A stretch of 64,000 bases of DNA from Vitreoscilla stercoraria DSM 513. Lineage in GTDB: Bacteria > Pseudomonadota > Gammaproteobacteria > Burkholderiales > Neisseriaceae. The position numbers and the translations under genes were made by a program. The notes beneath the pieces are model-generated. The model was not told the origin of the DNA. It ran no database searches and worked only from the letters and a program-made list of their open reading frames with translations. The DNA is taken from NCBI RefSeq assembly GCF_000382305.1, contig NZ_KB908021.1, positions 102,295 through 166,294 on the forward strand, read 5' to 3'. This document shows, one piece after another, positions 15,714 through 23,109 of the stretch (positions are counted from its first letter, which is position 1; each line of letters begins with the position of its first letter).

Positions 15714-17891
15714 TCATGAACTTTGTTGGCGTTTTACCAATGCCTTGAATTCGTGACTTCTTGGGTAGCTTGCTACCCATTTTTGTGCTGCCTGTGGCAA
15801 ATCTGTTTTGTCTTTCAAACGTTCATACAAAGCAAAGCGTTCAGCAGGTTCACTTGGCACACTCCAAACTGCTTCTAAAGTCACTTCTTCAACAATCGGT
15901 GGCACAATTTCTGCCTCAATCACTGCCTCTTTTTGAGATTTTTGCAACATGCGCAAACGGGCTTGTTCACCACGTTCTGCCAACGAAGCCATGTCAATCG
16001 GCATACCGCCCAAATTCACAGTAGATTGATGCTCGATAACGTGAAATGATTTTGCTGCCAAAACGTTTTGTTTTTTCACTTCCAAACGCTTCACTTGCAT
16101 GTCTATGCGCTTGTCTTTGCTTTGTTCTAAGAAAGACACAGCCACATAAGACGTTGAATTGGCATTCCACTGTGCTTTACAAATCAAGCGGCCGATATCG
16201 TCATAAACCCAAACGTGTTCAGCATCATGAATGTCATAAGCCACACGAACACTGTCACCGTGGTATTCCTCTAAAGCCATACTGAAATAACGGTTATTGC
16301 GCAAAAACACTTGACCACGCTGTACCACACGCATGACTTGTGGCATGAACAACAGGTGTTTTTCGTCCTCTTGGATACGGACAATCTTGGCTCCTTCCTC
16401 CACCTTTAACGCCCAAAATTCATTCGGTGTCATGTGACGCTTGGTGTTTTCCACATCCAAGATTTTTGGCAAAGAGCGGTGAGGGCGGTTGTTGTATTGC
16501 TCAACATGCCATTCACAAAATGCCGTGAACTCAGCCCAATCCATTAACATGTTTGGACTCAATGATTGGATGTTGGCCAATGCTGGTACACCTTTCAAAT
16601 TCACGCCTTTTTTTACCAATTGACGGGACGCTTTGTGAACACTTTGAGCCGCTTGCCTGTGCATCTTTGCACCCATATAAGTCTGTAGGCTTTGTGCAGC
16701 TTTCACCCAAACAGTCTGATGCAAACGCTCAATCACACCACGCGCTTGTGAGTTGTAGGCAATCGAATGGTGCATGGTCATGCCCAAACGCCCCATCAAT
16801 CCGGTAGCGTCATCGGTCATCATGGCGTTTTTGTAACCGCCGCCATTGTCGACATAAAAAATCGCTGCAATACCATTGCTTTCACACGCATGACTGATGG
16901 CAGACAACACCGCCAAACCACTTTCAGCCAAATCCACACTCCAACCCACGATTTTGCGTGTGGCCACATCGGCAATGGTGGTGATTTCAGGACGAAACGG
17001 TCTACCCGCATCAGGATGCAAGACTTCTGCATCAAAAGTGTGACCATCTGCGGTATAGATGTCGGTTGGGTTCATGTGCAAGAAGTCACGCACCTTATAA
17101 GGTTTGATATTCTTGATTTCACGGCTGCCCATACGTCCTTTTTCACGACTGACATTGCCCAACTTCTTCAATAAATATTTCGCTTGATTGAAAGTTGGTA
17201 GCTTTTCCAATGGAGCAATTTGTTGCCATTCGTTTAAAAACAGCTCATAAGCAGCAACCACGCTTGGTTTTTGTGGCTGTTGGTAATACTTCAGGAATAC
17301 GGGTGCCCATTTTGGTAATTCAAAATTGGCCACAGGAATTGCTGGTACCAACTTTTGTTCATCACGTGCTGCAAACCAACGTTTAATCGTGCGTACTGTT
17401 GGCAGTTGTGTGGTTGCACCACGTTTGTCCAATGCCAATTCAAACATTTTGCTCAAATGTTCATAACCTGCGAGTTTGGCTTGGGTCAAAACAGTTTGCA
17501 TGGCCACCTCTTTGGTCACATTAGCTTGTTCCATCACGTCTTCAATGGCTTTCAGGACGCCTTTACGAGCAGCAGCCACTTGGCGCTGGCGATCGGTTAA
17601 GCTGTTTTCATCCATTTTTCCAAACAAATCGTTTTGAACAGCAGGCAAAGGTTTTACCTGAGCGTCCTGTAATAAATCACCAACTTGTTTTTGACGTATG
17701 GCTTCCTGTATTGCTTGTGGTAAGCCATTAAAAGGAAAAACTTTTCTTTTACCTCCTCGGGCTCTAGCTGTTATTTGCTCATAAGGCCAATTATCACGTT
17801 TGGCAATATGTTCAATTGCTTGCTTAGTTTTTGGTAAAATTGTCAATTTCATCTCTGTTAATTCAGTAGAAGAAAAATGTTTTTTACTCAT
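15714..17891 (-). CDS. MuA-like DDE transposase
   Basis: A 725-residue transposase that pairs the phage ends and catalyses strand transfer in integration and replicative transposition. The N-terminal half has DNA-binding domains for end recognition. The catalytic RNase H-like core has D282 (TADGHTF), D348 (YVDNGGG) and E388 (GVIERLH), with Mu-like spacing. The C-terminal part binds MuB. An exact uptake-like repeat lies inside the gene at 17661. The reading frame is intact. Confidence 0.95.
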   Translation of the reverse strand: MSKKHFSSTELTEMKLTILPKTKQAIEHIAKRDNWPYEQITARARGGKRKVFPFNGLPQAIQEAIRQKQVGDLLQDAQVKPLPAVQNDLFGKMDENSLTDRQRQVAAARKGVLKAIEDVMEQANVTKEVAMQTVLTQAKLAGYEHLSKMFELALDKRGATTQLPTVRTIKRWFAARDEQKLVPAIPVANFELPKWAPVFLKYYQQPQKPSVVAAYELFLNEWQQIAPLEKLPTFNQAKYLLKKLGNVSREKGRMGSREIKNIKPYKVRDFLHMNPTDIYTADGHTFDAEVLHPDAGRPFRPEITTIADVATRKIVGWSVDLAESGLAVLSAISHACESNGIAAIFYVDNGGGYKNAMMTDDATGLMGRLGMTMHHSIAYNSQARGVIERLHQTVWVKAAQSLQTYMGAKMHRQAAQSVHKASRQLVKKGVNLKGVPALANIQSLSPNMLMDWAEFTAFCEWHVEQYNNRPHRSLPKILDVENTKRHMTPNEFWALKVEEGAKIVRIQEDEKHLLFMPQVMRVVQRGQVFLRNNRYFSMALEEYHGDSVRVAYDIHDAEHVWVYDDIGRLICKAQWNANSTSYVAVSFLEQSKDKRIDMQVKRLEVKKQNVLAAKSFHVIEHQSTVNLGGMPIDMASLAERGEQARLRMLQKSQKEAVIEAEIVPPIVEEVTLEAVWSVPSEPAERFALYERLKDKTDLPQAAQKWVASYPRSHEFKALVKRQQSS
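17661..17672 (+). repeat. uptake-sequence-like repeat, single copy
   Basis: Exact AGCGTCCTGTAA inside the transposase gene. Confidence 0.75.
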
Positions 17892-17991
17892 GGCAAATTC
17901 CTCTTAATAAATAATCTTTTGAGGAGTCATAGTTACTTTTCTCACCATTAATTCCTATTTATGATGCGTTTATCGTTGCTATGGCTTATCA

Positions 17992-18267
17992 TTAAGCAAT
18001 CACTGCCTGCATCTGAATATGTGCCTTGAAATTGCGTTTTTCATAACGTTCAGGCCATATCTCTTCAGGATTTAAATCCAAAGCAGCAGCAATAATTCGT
18101 TCTCCTTTTGGGTACGGAACACGTAAAGCATTTTTTAAAGTATCGGGATGGCAACCATTCGCAACGGATAAAGCGCGAAGAGTTAATCCCTTTTTGTTTA
18201 GTGCTGCTTTGATGTCAGCACTGTGCCAATCGGCTTTCACTTCATTGTTAGCTGGTTTTTTTTGCAT
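17992..18267 (-). CDS. Ner-like early transcription regulator
   Basis: A 91-residue protein of the Ner/Nlp family with the family helix-turn-helix (LTLRALSVANGCHPDTLKNA) and the ending GERIIAAALDLNPEEIWPERY. Ner binds the early control region and turns down repressor and early promoters during lytic growth. It is divergent from the repressor gene and its start abuts a triple 13-base repeat that may be its binding site. Confidence 0.9.
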   Translation of the reverse strand: MQKKPANNEVKADWHSADIKAALNKKGLTLRALSVANGCHPDTLKNALRVPYPKGERIIAAALDLNPEEIWPERYEKRNFKAHIQMQAVIA

Positions 18268-18273
18268 AGTAAT

Positions 18274-18312
18274 TTACCTGTCAGGGTTATCTTGTCGGAT
18301 TACCTGTCTGGA
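18274..18312. promoter_or_regulatory. three tandem 13-base repeats, candidate Ner operator
   Basis: Three head-to-tail copies without spacers: TTACCTGTCAGGG, TTATCTTGTCGGA and TTACCTGTCTGGA. They lie immediately before the ner start, overlapping its ribosome-binding region. Confidence 0.6.
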
Positions 18313-18317
18313 ATATT

Positions 18318-18476
18318 ACTAAACAAAACGCTTAAAGTAAATGATTTGTTTAGTCAAAAATCTAACTATATTGTAACGGTTTTTGCTAAATATTTGATTT
18401 ATATGCGCATATTTTTAAAACTATCATATAAATATTTGTTTAGTCATTTGTTTAGTCACTACATGTCTAAACAAAT
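18318..18476. promoter_or_regulatory. five-copy operator cluster TTTGTTTAG
   Basis: The 9-base core TTTGTTTAG occurs at 18345, 18435 and 18447, and inverted (CTAAACAAA) at 18319 and 18467. Spacing and position between divergent ner and repressor genes are those of a phage repressor operator. The extended form TGTTTAGTC reappears in the 10380-10452 dyad. Confidence 0.65.
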
Positions 18477-18489
18477 GTATAGGTTGAAA

Positions 18490-19227
18490 ATGACTACATT
18501 CAAAGACCGTGTTTTAAGTCTATGGCCAGATAAAACCGTAGCTAAGATTTCAGAAATGATTGGAATAAGTCACATGGGATTGTCACGAGTGTTTAGAGAG
18601 GGAACTTTGCCAAAAGCAGATACCTTACTAAATATTCATAATCAAAGCGGTTGTGATTTAAAATGGTTAATGACTGGAGAAGGCTCTCCATATTTAAACA
18701 TGCCTAATGAAAACGAAAAATCAGAGCAAGTAATTGAAATAAAACAAAAAAATAATTCATTAAACACACAAGATATCAATGATGTTTGCGGAAATCCTGT
18801 CAACATAGAAGATTTTGTCTTTGTACCACGCTATGACATTCAGGCTTCTGCCGGCAATGGCTATCTGAACGCATGTGACAAAATCAAATGCACCATGGCC
18901 TTTCGCAAGGCATGGGTGGAGGACAGCCTGAACGTCAATCCAAACGATTTGGTCGTCATCAGCGTCAAAGGTGACAGCATGGAAGGCGTTTTGAATGAGC
19001 GGGATGTGATTTTGGTCGATAAAGCCCAAAATCAGCCTGGCAATGGCTTATATGTGGTTAGAATTGGTAATGATTTAATTGTGAAGCGTATCCAATCCTT
19101 ACCGGGTGGCAAATTGTTGGTAACCTCAGCAAATGAAGCCTATGCACCGTTTGAGCTTGATTTGGCACAGGATTACAACGACATTTCCATCATTGGTAAG
19201 GTGTTATGGTTTGGACGATCTATTTAA
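18490..19227 (+). CDS. S24-family (LexA/CI-like) phage repressor
   Basis: A 245-residue repressor that should hold the prophage silent. The N-terminal helix-turn-helix (KISEMIGISHMGLSRVFREG) is followed by a linker and a C-terminal S24 peptidase domain with the catalytic Ser163 (GDSMEGV) and Lys199 (IVKRI) and a likely Ala-Gly cleavage site in QASAGNG. This predicts self-cleavage on RecA activation, unlike Mu's own ClpX-degraded repressor. The start at 18490 is preferred; an in-frame ATG at 18463 would add nine residues. The second half is richer in GC than the first, a mosaic typical for phage repressors. Confidence 0.88.
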   Translation: MTTFKDRVLSLWPDKTVAKISEMIGISHMGLSRVFREGTLPKADTLLNIHNQSGCDLKWLMTGEGSPYLNMPNENEKSEQVIEIKQKNNSLNTQDINDVCGNPVNIEDFVFVPRYDIQASAGNGYLNACDKIKCTMAFRKAWVEDSLNVNPNDLVVISVKGDSMEGVLNERDVILVDKAQNQPGNGLYVVRIGNDLIVKRIQSLPGGKLLVTSANEAYAPFELDLAQDYNDISIIGKVLWFGRSI

Positions 19228-19277
19228 CCACTGTTTAAAACAATTTTTAACCGGTCATTAAATCCGGTTTTAAATGC

Positions 19278-19315
19278 AAAAAAGCGAGCGGATGATTAAT
19301 CCAGCTCGCTTTTTG
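19278..19315 (+). terminator. terminator behind the repressor gene
   Basis: Stem aaaaagcgagc/gctcgcttttt with a 14-base loop, followed by T-rich DNA. Confidence 0.75.
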
Positions 19316-19474
19316 TTTAAGGTGTGACAAAACGATTGCACTATTGCTTAGTTTTTGCTCATTTTTGGCTAATTTTTTGCAATTTCTAAATTCTACCTAT
19401 TTTTGCCTCAAACCCTTATCTGCTCTAGCTTTCAAACAAATTTTAGCTCTCTACTCTCTGTGACAAAACGAACA
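19316..19474. other. candidate prophage left end with transposase-binding repeats
   Basis: The 13-base motif TGTGACAAAACGA occurs at 19323-19335 and again at 19459-19471, the second copy being 3 bases from a CA at 19473-19474. Mu-type ends finish in CA/TG and carry several MuA sites. Host-like sequence begins beyond. The matching other end and the 5-base target duplication are outside the window. Confidence 0.5.
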
Positions 19475-19627
19475 CCTCCCCACAAATACCTCAATACTTT
19501 TCAAAACAGACATAATGGCTTTCTATGTGGATTGCTAACTTTAAATTAGGATAGAACTAATTTTTTGATAATTTATCACAATAATTTTTTATTTAATAAT
19601 CATAAAAATTAACCAAGAGGAGGCATT

Positions 19628-20095
19628 ATGAAAGTTTTATTAGTCGGCGCAACAGGTATTTTAGGTTCTGGTTTGCAACAACATTTTCAAAAACTTGATT
19701 TAGAATTGATTTCAGCAAGCCGAACATCGGGTGATTTTAATGTGGACTTAAAAAGCGATGATTCCGTCAGAAAATTATTCAATGATATTGGTAAAATAGA
19801 TGCGATTGTTTCTGCGATTGGTAAAGTGCATTTTGGCGAATTGGCAACGATGACTGCAGATGAATTTAATATTGGTTTGCAAGATAAGCTTTTGGGACAA
19901 ATTCGACTGGCTTTAATTGGCAAAGATTATCTTCATGACAAAGGGTCGATTACATTAACCACTGGAATTATTGGTTCTGAACCGATTGCATTGGGCGTGA
20001 ATGCAACCGCTGTCAATGTTGCTATTGAAGGTTTTGTGAAAGCAGCAGCTTTGGAAATGCCAAATGGTATTCGTAATTCATCACCACGGGATTGA
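19628..20095 (+). pseudogene. 3'-truncated short-chain dehydrogenase
   Basis: The first ~150 residues are a Rossmann-fold SDR of the short ~200-residue type. Nucleotide-binding motif VGATGILGSG is at residues 7-16, AIVSAIGKVHFG is in the middle and the helix NVAIEGFVKAAALEMPNGIR follows, with Asn/Ala where the YxxxK pair is normally seen. Family members continue with ...IRINxVSP; here the frame runs off into NSSPRD and stops. The break is at about 20076, where a convergent gene begins. Strong ribosome-binding site (aagaggagg). Confidence 0.7.
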
Positions 20096-20396
20096 ACGCG
20101 GCAACCAAAGCATGAGGCAGGGTAATGGCTACCAATAATAGCAAGGAAACCATGGCAGCAATGTTTAAATAATGCAGCAATTTATGCTGCCAAAATAAAA
20201 ACAACACGCCTAAAACAATTTCAGCAACACCGCCAATTTGCGCGCCTAAATGTGCGATTTGTGTGTTAAATCCTAGAGATTCCCAGATGGCGATTTCGTC
20301 ACTGCTGGTAAATAAAAGTTTTGGGAAAATACCTTGGTATAACCACAAAAATCCTAATACACAGTGTATCCATTTAAGCATCTTTGATGCAAGCAT
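20022..20396 (-). pseudogene. DoxX-like membrane protein, altered 3' end
   Basis: A 124-residue reading with four hydrophobic segments, typical of DoxX-like/DUF4267-like small membrane proteins (IHCVLGFLWLYQG, VAEIVLGVLFLFW, LNIAAMVSLLLLVAITLPHAL). After ALVAAFNPV the natural last segment is missing and the frame reads antisense to the truncated SDR gene. Both genes therefore seem to have lost their 3' ends in one deletion. It may still be expressed. Confidence 0.55.
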
Positions 20397-20797
20397 CTGA
20401 GTCGTTCCTCAAACAATGTAATTTAATCATAATAACGGGCATCTCATGTGCGGATGGACTTGTGCTTGGGAAGTCGTATTTTGAATGTTTTGATACTGCA
20501 TCATGGGAGCGGCTGCTGCAAAAAAAATGAGGATTCTTGGTGAATATGAGAGTGCTGGATGAAAACTCATACTTACGCAATATACACCTCCTCTTTGCCA
20601 GCATATATTGGGAGCAAGAATCCATTGATATTTTAATTGGATAGAGTCAAATGTCAATTTCAAATTCAAGTGACCAAGAAAGATATTGAAAATTTCTTTG
20701 CAAAAACGAGAACTTAATATTTGACAATGCCATATTTAATATATACTATGTATATACTTTTTTGCCAATACACACTTTAATTTTCAGGATTCAAACT
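20397..20797. other. intergenic region without convincing gene
   Basis: About 400 bases. Short open frames on the minus strand (20374-20669) overlap each other, have no ribosome-binding site and no protein-like composition. At about 20735-20758 an AT-rich stretch with repeated TATACT could be promoter or operator for the following RHH gene. Confidence 0.5.
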
Positions 20798-20977
20798 ATG
20801 GAAGACTCCAATAAAAAAACTAAAGTGCGCAAAAAAGACAGCCAGCTCTTAATTCGAATCAATGGTGAAGAACGTGATCAGTTTATTCAATTGTGTGAGC
20901 AATTGGATACTACCGCAGCCAGAGAGTTAAGAAAGTTTATCCGAGAATTTATGAAAAACCATAAAGTTTCAGATTAA
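20798..20977 (+). CDS. ribbon-helix-helix-like small protein
   Basis: Fifty-nine residues from the ATG at 20798: a basic N-terminus (KKTKVRKKD), a strand SQLLIRING and two helices (EERDQFIQLCEQLDTTAARE, LRKFIREFMKNH), the pattern of an RHH DNA-binding protein as in plasmid copy-control or antitoxin regulators. It is followed 19 bases later by a lysine-rich peptide gene. Partner and target are unknown. Confidence 0.6.
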   Translation: MEDSNKKTKVRKKDSQLLIRINGEERDQFIQLCEQLDTTAARELRKFIREFMKNHKVSD

Positions 20978-20996
20978 TTAAAACAGGAGTAAGGTT

Positions 20997-21107
20997 ATGT
21001 CCGTATTGAAAAAGTTAGAAAAGAAAATCAAATCTCGTAAAACTAAAATTGCCAAGCATGAAGGCAAGTTGGCAAAGTTGAAAAAACAACTGCAAAAAGC
21101 CAAATAA
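20997..21107 (+). CDS. lysine-rich 36-residue peptide
   Basis: MSVLKKLEKKIKSRKTKIAK followed by a further heptad-like LAKLKKQLQKAK. About 45% lysine, one amphipathic helix. A good Shine-Dalgarno (aggagtaagg) precedes the ATG, and a terminator follows, so it is probably translated with the RHH gene. No family recognised; a nucleic-acid-binding or membrane-active peptide are both possible. Confidence 0.55.
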   Translation: MSVLKKLEKKIKSRKTKIAKHEGKLAKLKKQLQKAK

Positions 21108-21131
21108 GTTTGCAGATGGATGGTTAAAAAT

Positions 21132-21158
21132 AACCCACTATTAAAGTAGTGGGTTTTT
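21132..21158 (+). terminator. terminator of the RHH/lysine-rich operon
   Basis: Stem aacccacta/tagtgggtt with 4-base loop and T run. Confidence 0.8.
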
Positions 21159-21243
21159 GTTTGTTTGATGGTTGCGATCAATTTGCTTATAGGTGGCGTT
21201 TAAGACTGTTTGATGAATGGATGGTTGAGCCGTGCGTCTGGTG

Positions 21244-21273
21244 GCGTCCTGTAAATAGTGACAGGACGCTTTT
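21244..21273. repeat. imperfect inverted pair of uptake-like repeat
   Basis: GGCGTCCTGTAAA facing GACAGGACGCT; each arm has one or two changes from the consensus. Confidence 0.55.
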
Positions 21274-21288
21274 GAAGTTAACAATATT

Positions 21289-21339
21289 CATTTGTCCAAT
21301 ACCATATTTAAAAAGATTAAATTTGGTATTGGACAAATG
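21289..21339. repeat. long inverted repeat
   Basis: Perfect 16-base arms CATTTGTCCAATACCA (21289-21304) and complement (21324-21339) around a 19-base AT-rich loop. Not related to the uptake-like repeat. It could be a terminator without T run, a cruciform, or the scar of a small mobile element. Confidence 0.5.
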
Positions 21340-21431
21340 CAATGAGATGACTTTATTGAAGCGTTTTCACATTTTTATCCACTTTTAAGGTATGGCTCTC
21401 ATGAAAAATATGGGGCTTGCCCAATCATATC

Positions 21432-21470
21432 TTGCCCGATAATTGCAATGATCATGCAATTATCGGGCAA
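21432..21470. repeat. long inverted repeat
   Basis: Perfect 16-base arms TTGCCCGATAATTGCA (21432-21447) and complement (21455-21470), 7-base loop, followed by aattgctttttt. On the plus strand this could terminate transcription. It is the second strong palindrome within 200 bases. Confidence 0.55.
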
Positions 21471-21597
21471 ATTGCTTTTTAGCTAACTGTTTTTGTCAAC
21501 GTCATCAAGAGTACATTGGCTGACCTGAAATTCATTGAGACTCGATATCAATATTTTAGGAGTTCTTTTTTGCTTTTCAAAATAAAAAACCATCAAG

Positions 21598-23037
21598 ATG
21601 AAACATAACAGATTCAGCCAATCTACGAGGACAGAAACTTTGAAACAACCAATGACCGCATGGATACCATTATGGATTTTATTGGCAGTGTCTTATACTG
21701 CGCAGGGTCAAGAATCCAACAATGTGGATACTACACAAGCTGTAAATAATACATTGATTGGAGAAAATCCTTTTTTTTCGGATGCCAAAGTGTCGGTTTT
21801 GAATCGACATTATTATTTTAATCGTGATTTTCGTGATGGTGGTGCTAATCCATCGGGTACCAATCAATTTATTCCCATCAATCAACGCCATGGTTATCGT
21901 GATGAATGGGCTCATGGTTTGGTCGTAGACGCTCAATCTGGTTATACATCGGGGGTGGTGGGCTTGGGTGTGGATGCACAAGCATTAATAGGTATTCGTT
22001 TAGACAGCTCTGGTGCCAAAACAGGTACTGGTTTGATTCCGGTGGGAAAAGATGGACAACCGAGCGACACATGGAGTGAAGTCAGCGGTGCTGTCAAAGC
22101 CAAAGTGGGTGAAACAGTGGTCAAATACGGTACGCAAATGCCCAATACACCCGTATTGTCGGTACACAATGCCCGTTTACTGCCTGCGACAAGCAATGGC
22201 GTGTCGTTGGAGAGTAACGATATTGATCAATTGAACCTACAAGCGGGTTGGTTTACACATGTCAATGCCATCGACAGCACCAATCACGATGACCGTTTTA
22301 ATACTGAATATGGTTTGGGTATCCACGCCAAACGGGCGGGTTATTTGGGTGCAACATACAAATTCACCCCCGATACCCAAGCCAGCGCGTATTACGGTCA
22401 ATTGAAAGACGTATGGCATCAATATTATTTGCAAGGCAATCACACGTGGCGTTTGAATCATGGTCAGTTTTTGAAAGTCAATGGCGTGGGTTATTGGAAT
22501 CGATCAACGGGTCAAGCGCTCGCGGGCGACATTGACAGTCGATTATTGGGAGCGAATGTCACTTATGGCAATGCGTTGCATTCGATTACAGCGGGTTATC
22601 AGCAAGTGTTTGGTGATGAACCTTTGGATGTGGTGGGTTTTCGTACCATAGGTGGCAATGCCAATTTTGCCAATGCAGGCAACGTGGCCATTTTCAATGA
22701 AGCCAATGAAAAATCATGGCAGCTGCGCTATGACTTGAATTTCAAAACCTTGGGTGTGCCGGGATTGACTTTTACAGGACGCTATATCAAAGGTTTTGAT
22801 ATGGACAATCGTGACAGCCAAAACGCGATGTATCGAAACGCTTTGCGTGGCTACACCTACAAAGACGGTGACAGCCATTGGGAGCGAGATTTGGAATTGC
22901 GGTATGAATTTCAACATGGCAAAGCCAAAGGCTTGAATTTGCGTATTCGCCAAGCGACTTTGCGTGGCTCAGCAGGCTATCGTTATGGCAATATGGATGA
23001 AATTCGCGTCATTGTAGAATATCCTTGGTCTTTATAG
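21598..23037 (+). CDS. OprD-family outer-membrane porin
   Basis: A 479-residue porin with a signal region (WIPLWILLAVSYTAQGQES, cleavage probably after AQG), then alternating beta-strand sequence and a terminal aromatic strand ending EYPWSL. OprD-type residues include the N-terminal NRHYYFNRDFRDGG and the constriction-loop region near DAQSGYTSGVVGLGVDAQAL. OprD porins take up small carboxylates and basic amino acids; several are encoded with aromatic-acid catabolic genes. A start at 21652 would give a more usual signal peptide. It probably feeds the catabolic locus downstream. Confidence 0.85.
   Translation: MKHNRFSQSTRTETLKQPMTAWIPLWILLAVSYTAQGQESNNVDTTQAVNNTLIGENPFFSDAKVSVLNRHYYFNRDFRDGGANPSGTNQFIPINQRHGYRDEWAHGLVVDAQSGYTSGVVGLGVDAQALIGIRLDSSGAKTGTGLIPVGKDGQPSDTWSEVSGAVKAKVGETVVKYGTQMPNTPVLSVHNARLLPATSNGVSLESNDIDQLNLQAGWFTHVNAIDSTNHDDRFNTEYGLGIHAKRAGYLGATYKFTPDTQASAYYGQLKDVWHQYYLQGNHTWRLNHGQFLKVNGVGYWNRSTGQALAGDIDSRLLGANVTYGNALHSITAGYQQVFGDEPLDVVGFRTIGGNANFANAGNVAIFNEANEKSWQLRYDLNFKTLGVPGLTFTGRYIKGFDMDNRDSQNAMYRNALRGYTYKDGDSHWERDLELRYEFQHGKAKGLNLRIRQATLRGSAGYRYGNMDEIRVIVEYPWSL
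22772..22783 (-). repeat. uptake-sequence-like repeat, single copy
   Basis: Exact TTACAGGACGCT inside the porin gene. Confidence 0.75.
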
Positions 23038-23061
23038 ACAATAATGTCGTGTCAGTTAAGC

Positions 23062-23090
23062 AAGCGTCCTGTAAAGTTTACAGGACGCTT
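23062..23090. terminator. inverted uptake-like repeat, bidirectional terminator
   Basis: AAGCGTCCTGTAAA and its complement with a 1-base loop between porin (+) and IclR regulator (-), which converge here. Confidence 0.8.
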
Positions 23091-23109
23091 TGGTGTATGA
23101 GTGTAGCGA

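Larger units (their letters stand above)
1..19474 (-). mobile_element. Mu-like transposable prophage (left part; right end outside window)
   Basis: Gene content and order follow phage Mu: repressor, Ner, MuA, MuB, early genes, GemA, Mor, lysis, terminase, portal, MuF, protease, decoration, capsid, DUF1320 protein. Almost all genes lie on the minus strand with overlapping stops and starts. The repressor-side end is placed at about 19474, where a repeated 13-base motif is followed by a terminal CA; this boundary is inferred. The tail region and the other end are beyond position 1. Single-base frameshifts in the capsid gene and in a small lysis-region gene may mean that the prophage is defective, or that the assembly has errors. 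Confidence 0.93.

Noticed and set aside
20374..20669. Two overlapping minus-strand open frames
   Set aside because: No ribosome-binding site, they overlap each other in different frames, and the predicted proteins look random.
20798..21107. Firm annotation as a toxin-antitoxin pair
   Set aside because: Only size and layout suggest it; the lysine-rich peptide has no toxin features that I can name.
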